NCBI RefSeq assembly: GCF_030160235.1
Contig: NZ_BSNY01000047.1
Location: 372,001-436,000, forward strand
Source: Mesorhizobium huakuii
Lineage (GTDB): Bacteria; Pseudomonadota; Alphaproteobacteria; Rhizobiales; Rhizobiaceae
Direction of reading: 5' to 3'
Length of the DNA: 64,000 bases
Shown here: positions 15,318-24,067 of the stretch, in pieces
Layout of the letters: the number at the start of each line of letters is the position of its first letter
Numbering within the stretch: position 1 is the stretch's first letter
Program-made: the position numbers and the translations under genes
Notes under the pieces: generated by a model
Told to the model about the DNA's origin: nothing
What the model saw: the letters and a program-made list of their open reading frames with translations, nothing else
Databases searched by the model: none

Positions 15318-16277
15318 TCACTTTGGATGTCTGAGACGCGGATTGGCGACGATCGCCGCAATGTCCGCGATGATGTTGAGGCTGATATAGACGGCGGCGA
15401 AGATCAGCCCGACCGCCTGCACCACCGGCACGTCGCGCTTGGTGACGTGGTCGACGAGATATTGCCCCATGCCAGGATAGACGAAGATCACCTCGACCAC
15501 GACGACGCCGACGATGAGATAGGCGAGGTTGAGCATGACGACGTTGATGATCGGCGCGATGGCGTTCGGGAAGGCGTGCTTGCGGATGACGGCGAAGGCC
15601 GAGAGACCCTTGAGCTCCGCCGTCTCGACATAGGCCGACTGCATGACGTTGAGGATCGCGGCACGGGTCATGCGCATCATGTGGGCGAGCACCACCAGCG
15701 TCAGCGCCGTCGCCGGCAGGGTGATGGCCTGCATCCGCTCGCCAAAGGGCATGCCGTCATAGACGGTCGAGATGGCGGGGAAGATCTGCCATTTCACCGC
15801 GAAGAAGTAGACCAGGAGATAGCCGATGAAAAATTCCGGGAACGAGGTCGAGGCGAGCGCCAGCCCGGAGATCAGCTTGTCGACCCAGCCATTGCGGTAG
15901 CGCACGGCGATCAGGCCGAGGATGATCGCCAGCGGCACGGCCACGACCGCCGCCCAGAAGGCGAGGAACAGCGTGTTCCACAGCCGGCCCTTGATCGAGG
16001 TGGCGATATCCTGGCCGCTCGACATGGCGGTGCCGAGGTCGCCGGTCAGCACGCCGCCGAGCCAGTGGAAATACCTGACATAGGCCGGGTCGTTCAGCCC
16101 GAGCTGTTCGCGCAAATTGGCGAGCGACTCCGGGGTCGCCGATTGTCCCAGAATGGCTTGGGCGACGTCGCCGGGCAGGATCTGCGTGCCGGCGAAGATC
16201 AGGACCGAAATGGCCAAAAGAAGGAGGATGCCCAGCGCGATGCGCTGGGCAATTAGCTTCAGGATGGGTGAAGACAT
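15318..16277 (-). CDS. Peptide-type ABC transporter permease (DppB-like)
   Basis: Inner-membrane permease, 319 residues, first of the permease pair. It starts with the typical DppB segment (ILKLIAQRIALGILLLLAIS), the periplasmic GDVAQAILG region and the EAA loop (YVETAELKGLSAFAVIRKHAFPNA). It lies 16 nt after the first binding protein, as expected in a single operon. The ligand is set by the binding proteins and is unknown. Confidence 0.92.
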   Translation of the reverse strand: MSSPILKLIAQRIALGILLLLAISVLIFAGTQILPGDVAQAILGQSATPESLANLREQLGLNDPAYVRYFHWLGGVLTGDLGTAMSSGQDIATSIKGRLWNTLFLAFWAAVVAVPLAIILGLIAVRYRNGWVDKLISGLALASTSFPEFFIGYLLVYFFAVKWQIFPAISTVYDGMPFGERMQAITLPATALTLVVLAHMMRMTRAAILNVMQSAYVETAELKGLSAFAVIRKHAFPNAIAPIINVVMLNLAYLIVGVVVVEVIFVYPGMGQYLVDHVTKRDVPVVQAVGLIFAAVYISLNIIADIAAIVANPRLRHPK

Positions 16278-16293
16278 CTCCGCAAAGCCGGAC

Positions 16294-17880
16294 TCAGGCC
16301 TGCAGCCAGCACTTCGCCAGGGCGTAGCCGTTCATCAGTTCCTGGTGCGGATCGTCCACCCAGCCATCGACCTTGGCACCGGTCGCGTCGATGAACTGGT
16401 TGAACATCGGCAGGATCAAGCCGCCTTCGTCGCGCACCAAGACGGCCATGTCGTGGTACATCTGCTTGCGCTTGGCCTCGTCGAGCTCGGCGCGTGCCGC
16501 CAGCACCATCTTGTCGAAATCCGGGCGCTTGAAACGGGTGTCGTTCCAGTCGGCGGTCGACAGATAGGCGGTCGAGTACATCTGGTCCTGCGTCGAGCGT
16601 CCACCCCAGTAGGACGCGCAGAAGGGCTGCTTGTTCCAGACCTCGTTCCAGTAACCGTCGCCGGGCTCGCGCTTGAGCTCGATCTTGATGCCGGCCTTGG
16701 CCGCGCTCTGCTGGAAAAGCTGCGAGGCATCGACCGCGCCGGGGAAGGCGACGTCGGAGGTCCGCAGCAGCACGGTGCCGTCATGGCCCGACTTCTTGTA
16801 GTGGAACTTGGCCTTGTCGGGATCGTACTTGCGCTGTTCGATCTCGGTGAACAGCGGATAGGACGCGTTGATCGGGAAGTCGTTGCCGAGCGAGCCGTAG
16901 CCGCGCAGCACCTTGGTCAGCATCTCTTCGCGGTCGATGGCGAGCTTCAACGCCATGCGCAGGTCGTTGTTGTCGAAGGGCGCCGTGTTGCAATGCATGA
17001 TGAAGACATAGTGGCCCGGACCCGCATGGTTGCGGATGGTGACGCCCGGCACGCGCTTGATCAGGTCGACGATCTTCGGCTCGACGCGGTTGATCATGTT
17101 GACCTGGCCGCCCTGCAGGGCCGCCGTGCGCGCCGTCGCGTCGTTGATGACGATGACTTCGATCTGATCGGCATGGCCCATCTTGTCGCCCTGCCAGTAA
17201 TTGGCGAAGCGCTCGCCGCCATGGCGCACGCCGGGCTCGTTGGTCTTGACCACATACGGGCCGGCCGAAATGCCGGCATCGGGCTTGTCCTTGCCGCCAT
17301 TGGGCTGGACGATCAGGTGATAGTCGCTGAGCAGGTAGGGAAGGTCGGCATTGGCCTCCTTCAGCGTCAGCACCACTTCCTTGCCGCTGGCCTTGATGGA
17401 GTCGATGCCCTTCATGTAGCCGAGCGCGCCGGACTTCGACTTCTCGTCCGAATGGCGCTCGAGCGTGGCGGCGACGTCCGCGGCGGTCACGGTCTTGCCG
17501 TTATGGAATTCCACGCCGTCGCGGATCTTCAGCGTCCAGACCTTGGCATCCTTGGACGAGCCGATCTCTTCGGCGATGCGGTTCTCAAGCTTGCCCTCGG
17601 GCGACAGCTCGACGATCATTTCGCCCCAGCACTTGCCGAAGGCGAACGGCACCTGCGTCATGAACAGCGCCGGATCGAGACTGTTGGTGGATTCGCCGCC
17701 GACCAGGCCGGCTTTCAGCGTGCCGCCCTTGACCGGACCCGCCGCCCGCGCCGCGCTGGAAAGCAGCGAATTGGCGAAGGGTGCGGCGATGCCGAGCGCT
17801 GCCGCCCGGCCGAGAAAATCACGACGGCTCAGCTTGCCTGCAGCAACGCGCCGGCTAAGGAATTCCAGTTCGTTCGACAT
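16294..17880 (-). CDS. ABC transporter substrate-binding protein, family 5 (peptide/opine type), copy 1
   Basis: Periplasmic binding protein, 528 residues with a twin-arginine signal (LSRRDFLGRAAALGIAAPFA, cleavage after ARA). It shares the family 5 fold with the second copy at 11116-12705 along its whole length, so the two are recent paralogues. It directly precedes the permease genes and follows the CocE/NonD hydrolase gene after a 154-bp gap. Two receptors for one transporter suggest two related ligands. Confidence 0.92.
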   Translation of the reverse strand: MSNELEFLSRRVAAGKLSRRDFLGRAAALGIAAPFANSLLSSAARAAGPVKGGTLKAGLVGGESTNSLDPALFMTQVPFAFGKCWGEMIVELSPEGKLENRIAEEIGSSKDAKVWTLKIRDGVEFHNGKTVTAADVAATLERHSDEKSKSGALGYMKGIDSIKASGKEVVLTLKEANADLPYLLSDYHLIVQPNGGKDKPDAGISAGPYVVKTNEPGVRHGGERFANYWQGDKMGHADQIEVIVINDATARTAALQGGQVNMINRVEPKIVDLIKRVPGVTIRNHAGPGHYVFIMHCNTAPFDNNDLRMALKLAIDREEMLTKVLRGYGSLGNDFPINASYPLFTEIEQRKYDPDKAKFHYKKSGHDGTVLLRTSDVAFPGAVDASQLFQQSAAKAGIKIELKREPGDGYWNEVWNKQPFCASYWGGRSTQDQMYSTAYLSTADWNDTRFKRPDFDKMVLAARAELDEAKRKQMYHDMAVLVRDEGGLILPMFNQFIDATGAKVDGWVDDPHQELMNGYALAKCWLQA

Positions 17881-17977
17881 TTTGAGTTCCTCACTCTGTT
17901 GGTTCGACTCTACGGTCGATTTTTGTTGTTAATTCTCCCTGAATAATGAGGGTAAGCCAATGCCGTAAGCAAGACGG

Positions 17978-18014
17978 AATGCGACATGCCGTGGCGTAAA
18001 TCGTACGTCGCATT
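17978..18014. promoter_or_regulatory. Inverted repeat AATGCGAC-N21-GTCGCATT upstream of the transport operon
   Basis: A perfect 8-bp inverted repeat in the gap between the hydrolase stop and the first binding-protein start, about 100 bp upstream of the latter. It could be a regulator site for an internal promoter or a hairpin ending the hydrolase message; no T-run follows. Confidence 0.35.
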
Positions 18015-18034
18015 TGGACCAAGGGTCTCAGCGC

Positions 18035-20020
18035 TCAAACAAGCGCGCGTGGAATTTTTTCCTCGAAATTGCGCTCGAAAACGATTTTTTCACCCTCATA
18101 GGCCTCGATTCTGGCGCTGACGATGAAGTTTTGTGCGTCCGATCGCATCTCGGCCCATGTCTCGGTGCGCACCGACCATCCATTTCGCGACAGTGTCTGC
18201 GTCCAGTGTGTTTTCCCCGAGGCCGACAATGGATTGTCAGGATGGATCGTCCATGTCTCGCGGGCGATGCTGCCATTGACCAGGCCGTTGTCGAGATCGC
18301 GCACCGCGCCGAAATCATCCGCTATGGAAAGCGTGACGATTCCGGTCTTTTCGTCGCGATCGACATGACGCTCGGAGTTGGCCGCACGGATCGTCTCGGT
18401 CGCCCAGGGCGTGGCACCTTCCGGCTCGGCGAATGTCGCTTCGTCGCCTTTTGCCAGCGGCCGTAGCGGCAAGGCAAGTGTCGCCGCCGACAAGCTCAGC
18501 TGCACCGGCTCCGGCGACGGCCAGATCATTGGCCAATAGGCGTTCGAGACGGCGATACGCAGGCGGTGGCCGGCCGGCACGCGGTAGGCGCATTGATCGA
18601 GCACGACGCGCGCGGAGACGGTCTCGCCCGGCACCAGGGCCTGCGGGAATTCATGCGAGTCACGATGCGTCAAATTCAGCACGCCGTAGGAGATCAGTTC
18701 CGAAGCGCCATCGGGATGCACGTCGCAGAGCCGGATCGCGATGTTGGCTTGCGGGCGATCGGAAGAGAGCGTGACCTCGACTTCCGGCGCGCCGACGATG
18801 TCGATTGCCTCGGCGAGCTCCGGCTGGTCGAAACAGACCGACAAGGCATCGTCGGGACGCTGGTCGCCCGGCAATTCCGGGCCGAAAGTGAACGGAAAAT
18901 ACTCGCCGCCGGCGAGCCCACAATTTTGCGGCGAGGCGACGATGGCCGGTTTGCTCCCCTTGGGCAGCAGTTCGATCGTCCCGGTCTTGATCTCGGGCGA
19001 CGGCCACCCTTTCTCCGCCACCCAGCGGCCGGGCCGCTCGGGATGCCAGCGGGCCGGGCGCACGCTATCCATCACATAGGCGCGGTAGGCGGGATCGTCC
19101 TCGACGCCGGTCTCGGCGCCCTTCAGCCAGCGGTCCCACCAGCGCAGCGCCTCCTGCAGGAAGCCGATGGCCGGCTGGGGGCCGGCGTAATGCGGGTATT
19201 TGTGAATCCACGGGCCAACGATACCCTTGACCGGCGCCTCGATGTTGCTGACGAGGTTCGAGATCGTGTTGCGGTAGCCGTCGTGCCAGCCGCCGATCGA
19301 CAGCACGGCCGCCTTGACGGCCGAAAAATCCTCGCAGATCGAGCCGCGTTTCCAGTAGGCGTCGCGATGCTGGTGCTTCAGCCACAGCGGTGCAAGGAAC
19401 GACTGGTTCTCCAGCCGGGTCAGCCACAAATCGCGCCAGCGGTTGTCGCCGGCGATCAGCGGGTCTGGCGGCCGTGACGAATAGGAGAGCATGGTCGAGG
19501 CCCAGCCGAAATTCTCGATCAGCAGGCAGCCGCCCTTGTAGTGGATGTCGTCGGCATAGCGATCGACGGTCGAGCACAGGCTGATCACCGCCTTCAGCGC
19601 CGGCGGCTGCTTGGCCGCAACCTGCAGGCAGTTGAAGCCGCCCCAGGAGATGCCCATCATGCCGACATTGCCGTTGCACCAGGGCTGAGCAGCCGCCCAG
19701 GCGATCACGTCGCAGGCGTCCTGCAATTCCTGCTCGGAATATTCGTCGTCCATCAGCCCTTCGGAATCGCCATTGCCGCGCATGTCGACGCGGATCGAGG
19801 CGTAGCCGTGGCCGGCGAAATAGGGATGCGTCAGCTGATCGCGAAAGATGGTGCCGTCGCGCTTACGGTAGGGCAGGTGCTCGAGGATGACAGGCACCGG
19901 ATCGTCGCTGGCATCCTCCGGCATCCACACCCGCGCGGACAGCCGGCAGCCATCCGGCATGACGATGCCCATATCGGGAAATTCAACGACCTTGCGGGGA
20001 AATTCGGTGACGGTTTTCAT
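18035..20020 (-). CDS. CocE/NonD-family serine hydrolase (X-Pro dipeptidyl-peptidase-like)
   Basis: 661-residue alpha/beta hydrolase acting on acyl or peptide bonds. The nucleophile elbow is GISWGG (S125), with the upstream HLPYRKRDG (Y51 likely oxyanion residue) and RGNGDSEG motifs of the CocE/NonD family; a C-terminal jelly-roll domain follows at about 400-550. No signal peptide, so probably cytoplasmic. The ATG at 20020 is chosen over 20050 because family proteins begin near this point; the ribosome site is weak. It lies upstream of the peptide-type transporter genes on the same strand and probably processes the imported compound. Confidence 0.85.
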   Translation of the reverse strand: MKTVTEFPRKVVEFPDMGIVMPDGCRLSARVWMPEDASDDPVPVILEHLPYRKRDGTIFRDQLTHPYFAGHGYASIRVDMRGNGDSEGLMDDEYSEQELQDACDVIAWAAAQPWCNGNVGMMGISWGGFNCLQVAAKQPPALKAVISLCSTVDRYADDIHYKGGCLLIENFGWASTMLSYSSRPPDPLIAGDNRWRDLWLTRLENQSFLAPLWLKHQHRDAYWKRGSICEDFSAVKAAVLSIGGWHDGYRNTISNLVSNIEAPVKGIVGPWIHKYPHYAGPQPAIGFLQEALRWWDRWLKGAETGVEDDPAYRAYVMDSVRPARWHPERPGRWVAEKGWPSPEIKTGTIELLPKGSKPAIVASPQNCGLAGGEYFPFTFGPELPGDQRPDDALSVCFDQPELAEAIDIVGAPEVEVTLSSDRPQANIAIRLCDVHPDGASELISYGVLNLTHRDSHEFPQALVPGETVSARVVLDQCAYRVPAGHRLRIAVSNAYWPMIWPSPEPVQLSLSAATLALPLRPLAKGDEATFAEPEGATPWATETIRAANSERHVDRDEKTGIVTLSIADDFGAVRDLDNGLVNGSIARETWTIHPDNPLSASGKTHWTQTLSRNGWSVRTETWAEMRSDAQNFIVSARIEAYEGEKIVFERNFEEKIPRALV

Positions 20021-20117
20021 GGGTGCGCATAACGCCCCGAGGCGCGGCAAGTTTCAATCGCCATTCGCGACTGGAGCAGCGAAATCTGCGACCTGTGCCG
20101 CTACTTGCCGCACACGC

Positions 20118-20711
20118 TCAATTCAGGGGAATGTCGTTTTCGCCCTTGCTCGCCTGGTAGGCGTCGGACAGCTCGTCGTAGCGTGCCGAGATCTTGTCTA
20201 TCCTTGTCTCCAGCCGCTGGCGTTCCGCCTCGGACAGCGCCCGCACCATCCTGCGGATCGAAAAACTCTTCCAATAGGCGTTCTCGGCATTGTAGCCGCC
20301 GGGGTCGAGGGTGAAGACCTCTTTCAGGATCTTCAAATCGTGCGGGATGGCAAAACTGTCGCGCGAATCCTCGTGGCTGAAGAGGTAGTAGAAATTGTCG
20401 AAACCGGTCCAGGTGATCGCCGAAAGGCAGAGCGAACAGGGCTCATGCGTGGCAACGAAAAGCGCGTCCCTGGTGTCGACGCGCTCTGCCCTGGGCATCT
20501 CGTAAAACCGCTTCAGGCAGTGCACCTCGCCGTGCCAGAGCGGGTTTTCGATCTCGTTGTTGGTCTCGGCCAACACCAGCGAACGGTCGTCCTTGCGCAG
20601 GATCGCGGCGCCGAACAGCTTGTTGCCATGGGCAACGCCTTCGGCGGTCTTCGGCACGATGTCATGCTCGATCACGTCGAGCAGGCGGTCGATCAGCGAA
20701 ACGTCGGTCAT
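20118..20711 (-). CDS. Zinc-dependent deaminase of the cytidine/deoxycytidylate deaminase fold
   Basis: 197 residues. The zinc site is visible as HGEVH (H60, catalytic E62) and PCSLC (C92, C95), the HxE...PCxxC signature of the cytidine deaminase superfamily. The C-terminal part (about 130-197) is helical and charged and matches nothing I recognise. It is the distal gene of the allA-allE-puuE operon, 14 nt downstream of allA, so a purine or ureide substrate is likely. It is distinct from the amidohydrolase-type guanine deaminase at 33727, so it may act on a different base or nucleoside. Confidence 0.8.
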   Translation of the reverse strand: MTDVSLIDRLLDVIEHDIVPKTAEGVAHGNKLFGAAILRKDDRSLVLAETNNEIENPLWHGEVHCLKRFYEMPRAERVDTRDALFVATHEPCSLCLSAITWTGFDNFYYLFSHEDSRDSFAIPHDLKILKEVFTLDPGGYNAENAYWKSFSIRRMVRALSEAERQRLETRIDKISARYDELSDAYQASKGENDIPLN

Positions 20712-20725
20712 GGGATCAGAAGCTT

Positions 20726-21217
20726 TCAGGGGAGATGGATCTCGTAGGCGTGCGAGAAATGGAATTCTTCGAGGTTCGAGCCGTCGCCGCCACGGTCGAC
20801 GATCAGGAAATCCTGGGGCTCGCCGAGCGGCGTCAGCACACCGTGCCAGAGGTTACGGGAATAGTTGATGCCTTGTCCGGGCGCGGTGATGAAGGCATGC
20901 GGTTCGCCCGGCCCTTCCTTGCCGTCATGACAGACGACGACCAGGAACGGACGCGGCGACAGCGGAATGAAGGCCTGGCTGCCGAACGGATGCCGCTCGA
21001 CCATGGTCAGCTTCAGCGGCAGTTCGTAGGGCGTGCCGCGCACCATCGAGATCAGCACGCGGGCGTTCGGCCCAGTGGCCTCAGCCGTGGCGAGGTCGTG
21101 GTAGCGCTCGGCCTTGCCGCCATTGATCGGGTAGTGGTTGTCGCCGGCCATGTCGATGACATCGCCGAACGGAGCAAAGGCCTCCCGGGTCAAGGGCTGT
21201 GCTGTGATGCGGGTCAC
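20726..21217 (-). CDS. allA: Ureidoglycolate lyase
   Basis: Converts (S)-ureidoglycolate to glyoxylate and urea, the last step of allantoin breakdown. 163 residues, matching the roughly 160 residues of E. coli AllA. Family motifs include LTREAFAPFGDVID near the N-terminus, MVERHPFGSQAFIPL and WHGVLTPLGEPQDFLIVDR. The start is the GTG at 21217, overlapping the upstream stop (GTGA), which couples translation. Longer in-frame starts would lie deep inside the upstream gene. Confidence 0.92.
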   Translation of the reverse strand: MTRITAQPLTREAFAPFGDVIDMAGDNHYPINGGKAERYHDLATAEATGPNARVLISMVRGTPYELPLKLTMVERHPFGSQAFIPLSPRPFLVVVCHDGKEGPGEPHAFITAPGQGINYSRNLWHGVLTPLGEPQDFLIVDRGGDGSNLEEFHFSHAYEIHLP

Positions 21218-22077
21218 CGCGCGCGACCGCCGATACCAGCTCCGCCGAGCTTGGCGTGCCGGTTGACGTCCTTGTAGAGCAGATAGCGGAACTTGCCGGG
21301 GCCGCCGGCATAGCAGGCCTGCGGACAGAAGGCGCGCAGCCACATATAATCGCCGGCCTCGACCTCGACCCAGTCCTGGTTCAGGCGATAGACCGCCTTG
21401 CCCTCCAGCACATAGAGCCCGTGTTCCATCACATGGGTCTCGGCGAAGGGAATGACCGCGCCCGGCTCGAGCGTGACGATGGTCATGTGCATGTCGTGGC
21501 GCAAATCGGCCGGATCGACGAAGCGTGTCGTCGCCCAGCGGCCCTCGGTGCCCGGCATCGGCGACGGCGCTATATCCTGCTCGTTGGTGAAGAAGGCCTC
21601 AGGCGTATCGAGGCCGTCGACCGCTTCGTAGGCCTTGCGAACCCAGTGGAAGCGGACAGCAGCCTTGGCCTCGTTGCGAACCGTCCAGCCGCTGGCCGGC
21701 GGCAGGAAGGCAAAGCCGCCGGGCCGCAGCACATGCTTCTTGCCGGAAAGCAGAACCGTCAGTTCGCCCTCGACCACGAACAGGGCGCCTTCCGCGCCGG
21801 CATCGGGCTCCGGCCGGTCGCTGCCGCCGCCGGGCTCGACCTCGACAATGTATTGCGAGAATGTCTCGGCAAAGCCGGATAGCGGCCGCGACAGGATCCA
21901 GACGCGGGTCTTGTCCCAGAACGGCAAGGCGCTGGTGACGATATCCCGCATCACGCCTTTGGGGATGACGGCATAGGCCTCGGTGAAGACGGCGCGGCCT
22001 GTCAGCAATTCAGATTGGCCGGGATGGCCGCCATGCGGTGCGTAGTAGGTGCGCTCTGGCATCCTGATCGTGTCCAT
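21214..22077 (-). CDS. allE: (S)-ureidoglycine aminohydrolase, bicupin
   Basis: Manganese-dependent conversion of (S)-ureidoglycine to (S)-ureidoglycolate and ammonia. 287 residues in two cupin domains; the C-terminal cupin carries the metal ligands (PFAETHVMEHGLYVLEG, about 212-230), while the N-terminal one (EGALFVVEGELTVLLSG) lacks a full set. E. coli calls the orthologue AllE/YlbA. It lies 10 nt downstream of the allantoinase fusion and overlaps allA by 4 nt. Confidence 0.92.
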   Translation of the reverse strand: MDTIRMPERTYYAPHGGHPGQSELLTGRAVFTEAYAVIPKGVMRDIVTSALPFWDKTRVWILSRPLSGFAETFSQYIVEVEPGGGSDRPEPDAGAEGALFVVEGELTVLLSGKKHVLRPGGFAFLPPASGWTVRNEAKAAVRFHWVRKAYEAVDGLDTPEAFFTNEQDIAPSPMPGTEGRWATTRFVDPADLRHDMHMTIVTLEPGAVIPFAETHVMEHGLYVLEGKAVYRLNQDWVEVEAGDYMWLRAFCPQACYAGGPGKFRYLLYKDVNRHAKLGGAGIGGRAR

Positions 22078-22087
22078 GGGTTCAAAC

Positions 22088-23506
22088 CTATTGCGGTAGC
22101 ATGTCTCTGAGGCGGAGCAGTGCGATGCGCTCGACCTGTTTGCAGGCGGTCTCGAATTCGACGCCGCGGCTGTTGCCGATGCGCGCCTCGAACTCGGCGA
22201 GGATTTCCTCCTTGGTCTTGCCCTTCACCGCGATGATGAAGGGGAAACCGAAGGTGGTGACGTAGGCGGCGTTGAGCTTGGAGAACAGTTCGCGCTCCTT
22301 GTCGGTCAGCGCATCGAGGCCGGCGGAGGCTTGTTCCCTCGCCGATTCCGCCGTCAGCCGCCTGGCCTTGGCCAGTTTGCCGGCAAGGTCGGGATGGGCG
22401 TTGAGCACGCCCAGCCGCTCGCTCTCGCTGGCGGAACGGAAGATGCGGCAGAGCGCATTGTGCAGGCCGCCCGCCGTATCATGCGCCGGGCCCAGCTCCA
22501 GCTCGTAGGCCCGCTCGGCGATCCAGGGCGAATGCTCGAACACGCCGCCGAAAGTGTGAACGAATGTTTCGAACTCCATCTTCGAGGGGCGCAGCGCCGC
22601 CGGCTTGTAGGGATGGTTCTCCTGCCAGTGTTTGGCGATGTCGATGCGCCGCGCCAGCCAGACCTTGTCATGCGACTTCACATAGTCGACGAAGCGCTTC
22701 AGCGCCGCGACCCGGCCAGGCCGGCCGACGAGGCGGCAATGCAGGCCGATATTCATCATGCGCGGCCGCCCTGCCTGGCCCTCGGCATAGAGCGTGTCGA
22801 AACTGTCCTTCAGATAGGCGAAGAACTGGTCGCCCGAGTTGAAGCCCTGCGGCGTGGCGAAGCGCATGTCGTTGGCGTCGAGCGTATAGGGAATGATGAG
22901 CTGCGTGCCGCCGGCATGCTCGAACCAGTAGGGCAGTTCGTCGTCATAGGTGTCGGAGACGTAGTCGAAGCCGCCTTCCTCGGCCACCAGCCGCACCGTG
23001 TTGACCGAGGTGCGGCCCGTGTACCAGCCGGTCGGGCGCTGTCCGGTCACCTCATAATGCAGCTTGATCGCGGCTTCGAGGTCGCGGCGCTCGTCCTCGG
23101 CGCTGTGGTCGCGGTAGTCGATCCACCGCAGCCCATGCGAGGCGATCTCCCAGCCGGCGTCCTGCATGGCCGTGACCTGGTCGGGCGAGCGGGCAAGAGC
23201 CGAGGCGACGCCGTAGCAGGTCACCGGGACTTGGGATTCGCTGAACAGGCGCAGCAGCCGCCAGAAGCCGGCCCGTGCGCCATACTCGTAGATCGATTCC
23301 ATGTTCCAGTGGCGCTGTCCCACCCAGGGCGCGGCGCCGACGATCTCCGACAGGAAGGCTTCCGACGCCTTGTCGCCATGCAGCACGCAATTCTCGCCGC
23401 CCTCTTCGTAGTTGACGACGAACTGCACGGCGACATGCGCCCCACCAGGCCATTTCGGATCCGGCGGGTTGGCTCCGTAGCCGCGCATGTCTCTGATGTA
23501 ACGCAT
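22088..23506 (-). CDS. puuE: Bifunctional allantoinase (PuuE) / OHCU decarboxylase (UraD) fusion
   Basis: 472 residues in two domains. Residues 1-300 are a polysaccharide-deacetylase-fold allantoinase (NYEEGGENCVLHGD, IASHGLRWIDYRDHS, WYTGRTSVNT), the metal-independent PuuE type. Residues 312-472 are OHCU decarboxylase, with the catalytic His in NAHPDL (H371) and the FGFPFI motif (419-424). One protein thus performs OHCU to (S)-allantoin and allantoin to allantoate. AGGAGGGG lies just upstream of the ATG. It is the first gene of a minus-strand operon with allE, allA and the deaminase, divergent from uraH. Confidence 0.93.
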   Translation of the reverse strand: MRYIRDMRGYGANPPDPKWPGGAHVAVQFVVNYEEGGENCVLHGDKASEAFLSEIVGAAPWVGQRHWNMESIYEYGARAGFWRLLRLFSESQVPVTCYGVASALARSPDQVTAMQDAGWEIASHGLRWIDYRDHSAEDERRDLEAAIKLHYEVTGQRPTGWYTGRTSVNTVRLVAEEGGFDYVSDTYDDELPYWFEHAGGTQLIIPYTLDANDMRFATPQGFNSGDQFFAYLKDSFDTLYAEGQAGRPRMMNIGLHCRLVGRPGRVAALKRFVDYVKSHDKVWLARRIDIAKHWQENHPYKPAALRPSKMEFETFVHTFGGVFEHSPWIAERAYELELGPAHDTAGGLHNALCRIFRSASESERLGVLNAHPDLAGKLAKARRLTAESAREQASAGLDALTDKERELFSKLNAAYVTTFGFPFIIAVKGKTKEEILAEFEARIGNSRGVEFETACKQVERIALLRLRDMLPQ

Positions 23507-23579
23507 TGCCCCTCCTGCCGGGCGTCGCCCGAACTGTGATCAGGATATCGAAAGGGTGCTTCTCGCATTCCCCCGAAAA

Positions 23580-23590
23580 TTTTTGAAAGT
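23580..23590. promoter_or_regulatory. Shared motif TTTTTGAAAGT in the puuE/uraH intergenic region
   Basis: This 11-mer recurs at 32426-32436 in the LysR/puuD divergent region. It lies in the A/T-rich centre of the 183-bp intergenic region. Recurrence between two divergent promoters of one pathway makes it a candidate site for the LysR regulator; two copies are weak statistical support. Confidence 0.35.
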
Positions 23591-23689
23591 GTTTTTGTCG
23601 CACTCCGCTCGACCGGGACTTATGCATCGCCTTTAATTGGCGCACAATTCATCACTATTGTTCTGATGTACCTGGATGGGAGGCGGCCA

Positions 23690-24064
23690 ATGGCAGAAAC
23701 GTCGAAAGCCGATGGCGGGCGTCTGACGACGCATGTCCTCGACACCGCGACCGGCAAGCCGGCGGCTGGGCTGTCGATCGCGCTCTATCGTCTCGACGGT
23801 TCGGCCAGGACGCATCTGAAGACGGTCGCGACCAACGGCGATGGCCGCTGCGACGCGCCGCTGCTGGCGGGCGGCGAGTTCCGCGCCGGCGAATATGAAC
23901 TGGTGTTCGCGGCCGGCGACTATCTGCGCGGCCAGGGCACGAAACTGCCCGAGCCGGCTTTCCTGGACAGCGTGCCGATCCGCTTCGGCATGGCGGAAGC
24001 GGTGCACTATCATGTGCCATTGCTGATTTCGCCCTACGGTTATTCGACCTACCGGGGGAGCTGA
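23690..24064 (+). CDS. uraH: 5-hydroxyisourate hydrolase (transthyretin-like)
   Basis: Hydrolyses 5-hydroxyisourate to OHCU. 124 residues with the family's [16 protein letters not shown] start, the conserved Arg-containing middle and the C-terminal signature YRGS. The ATG at 23690 is chosen because GGGAGG precedes it by 6 nt. It is followed 3 nt later by xdhA, giving a plus-strand operon uraH-xdhA-xdhB-xdhC. Confidence 0.94.
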   Translation: MAETSKADGGRLTTHVLDTATGKPAAGLSIALYRLDGSARTHLKTVATNGDGRCDAPLLAGGEFRAGEYELVFAAGDYLRGQGTKLPEPAFLDSVPIRFGMAEAVHYHVPLLISPYGYSTYRGS

Positions 24065-24067
24065 GGC

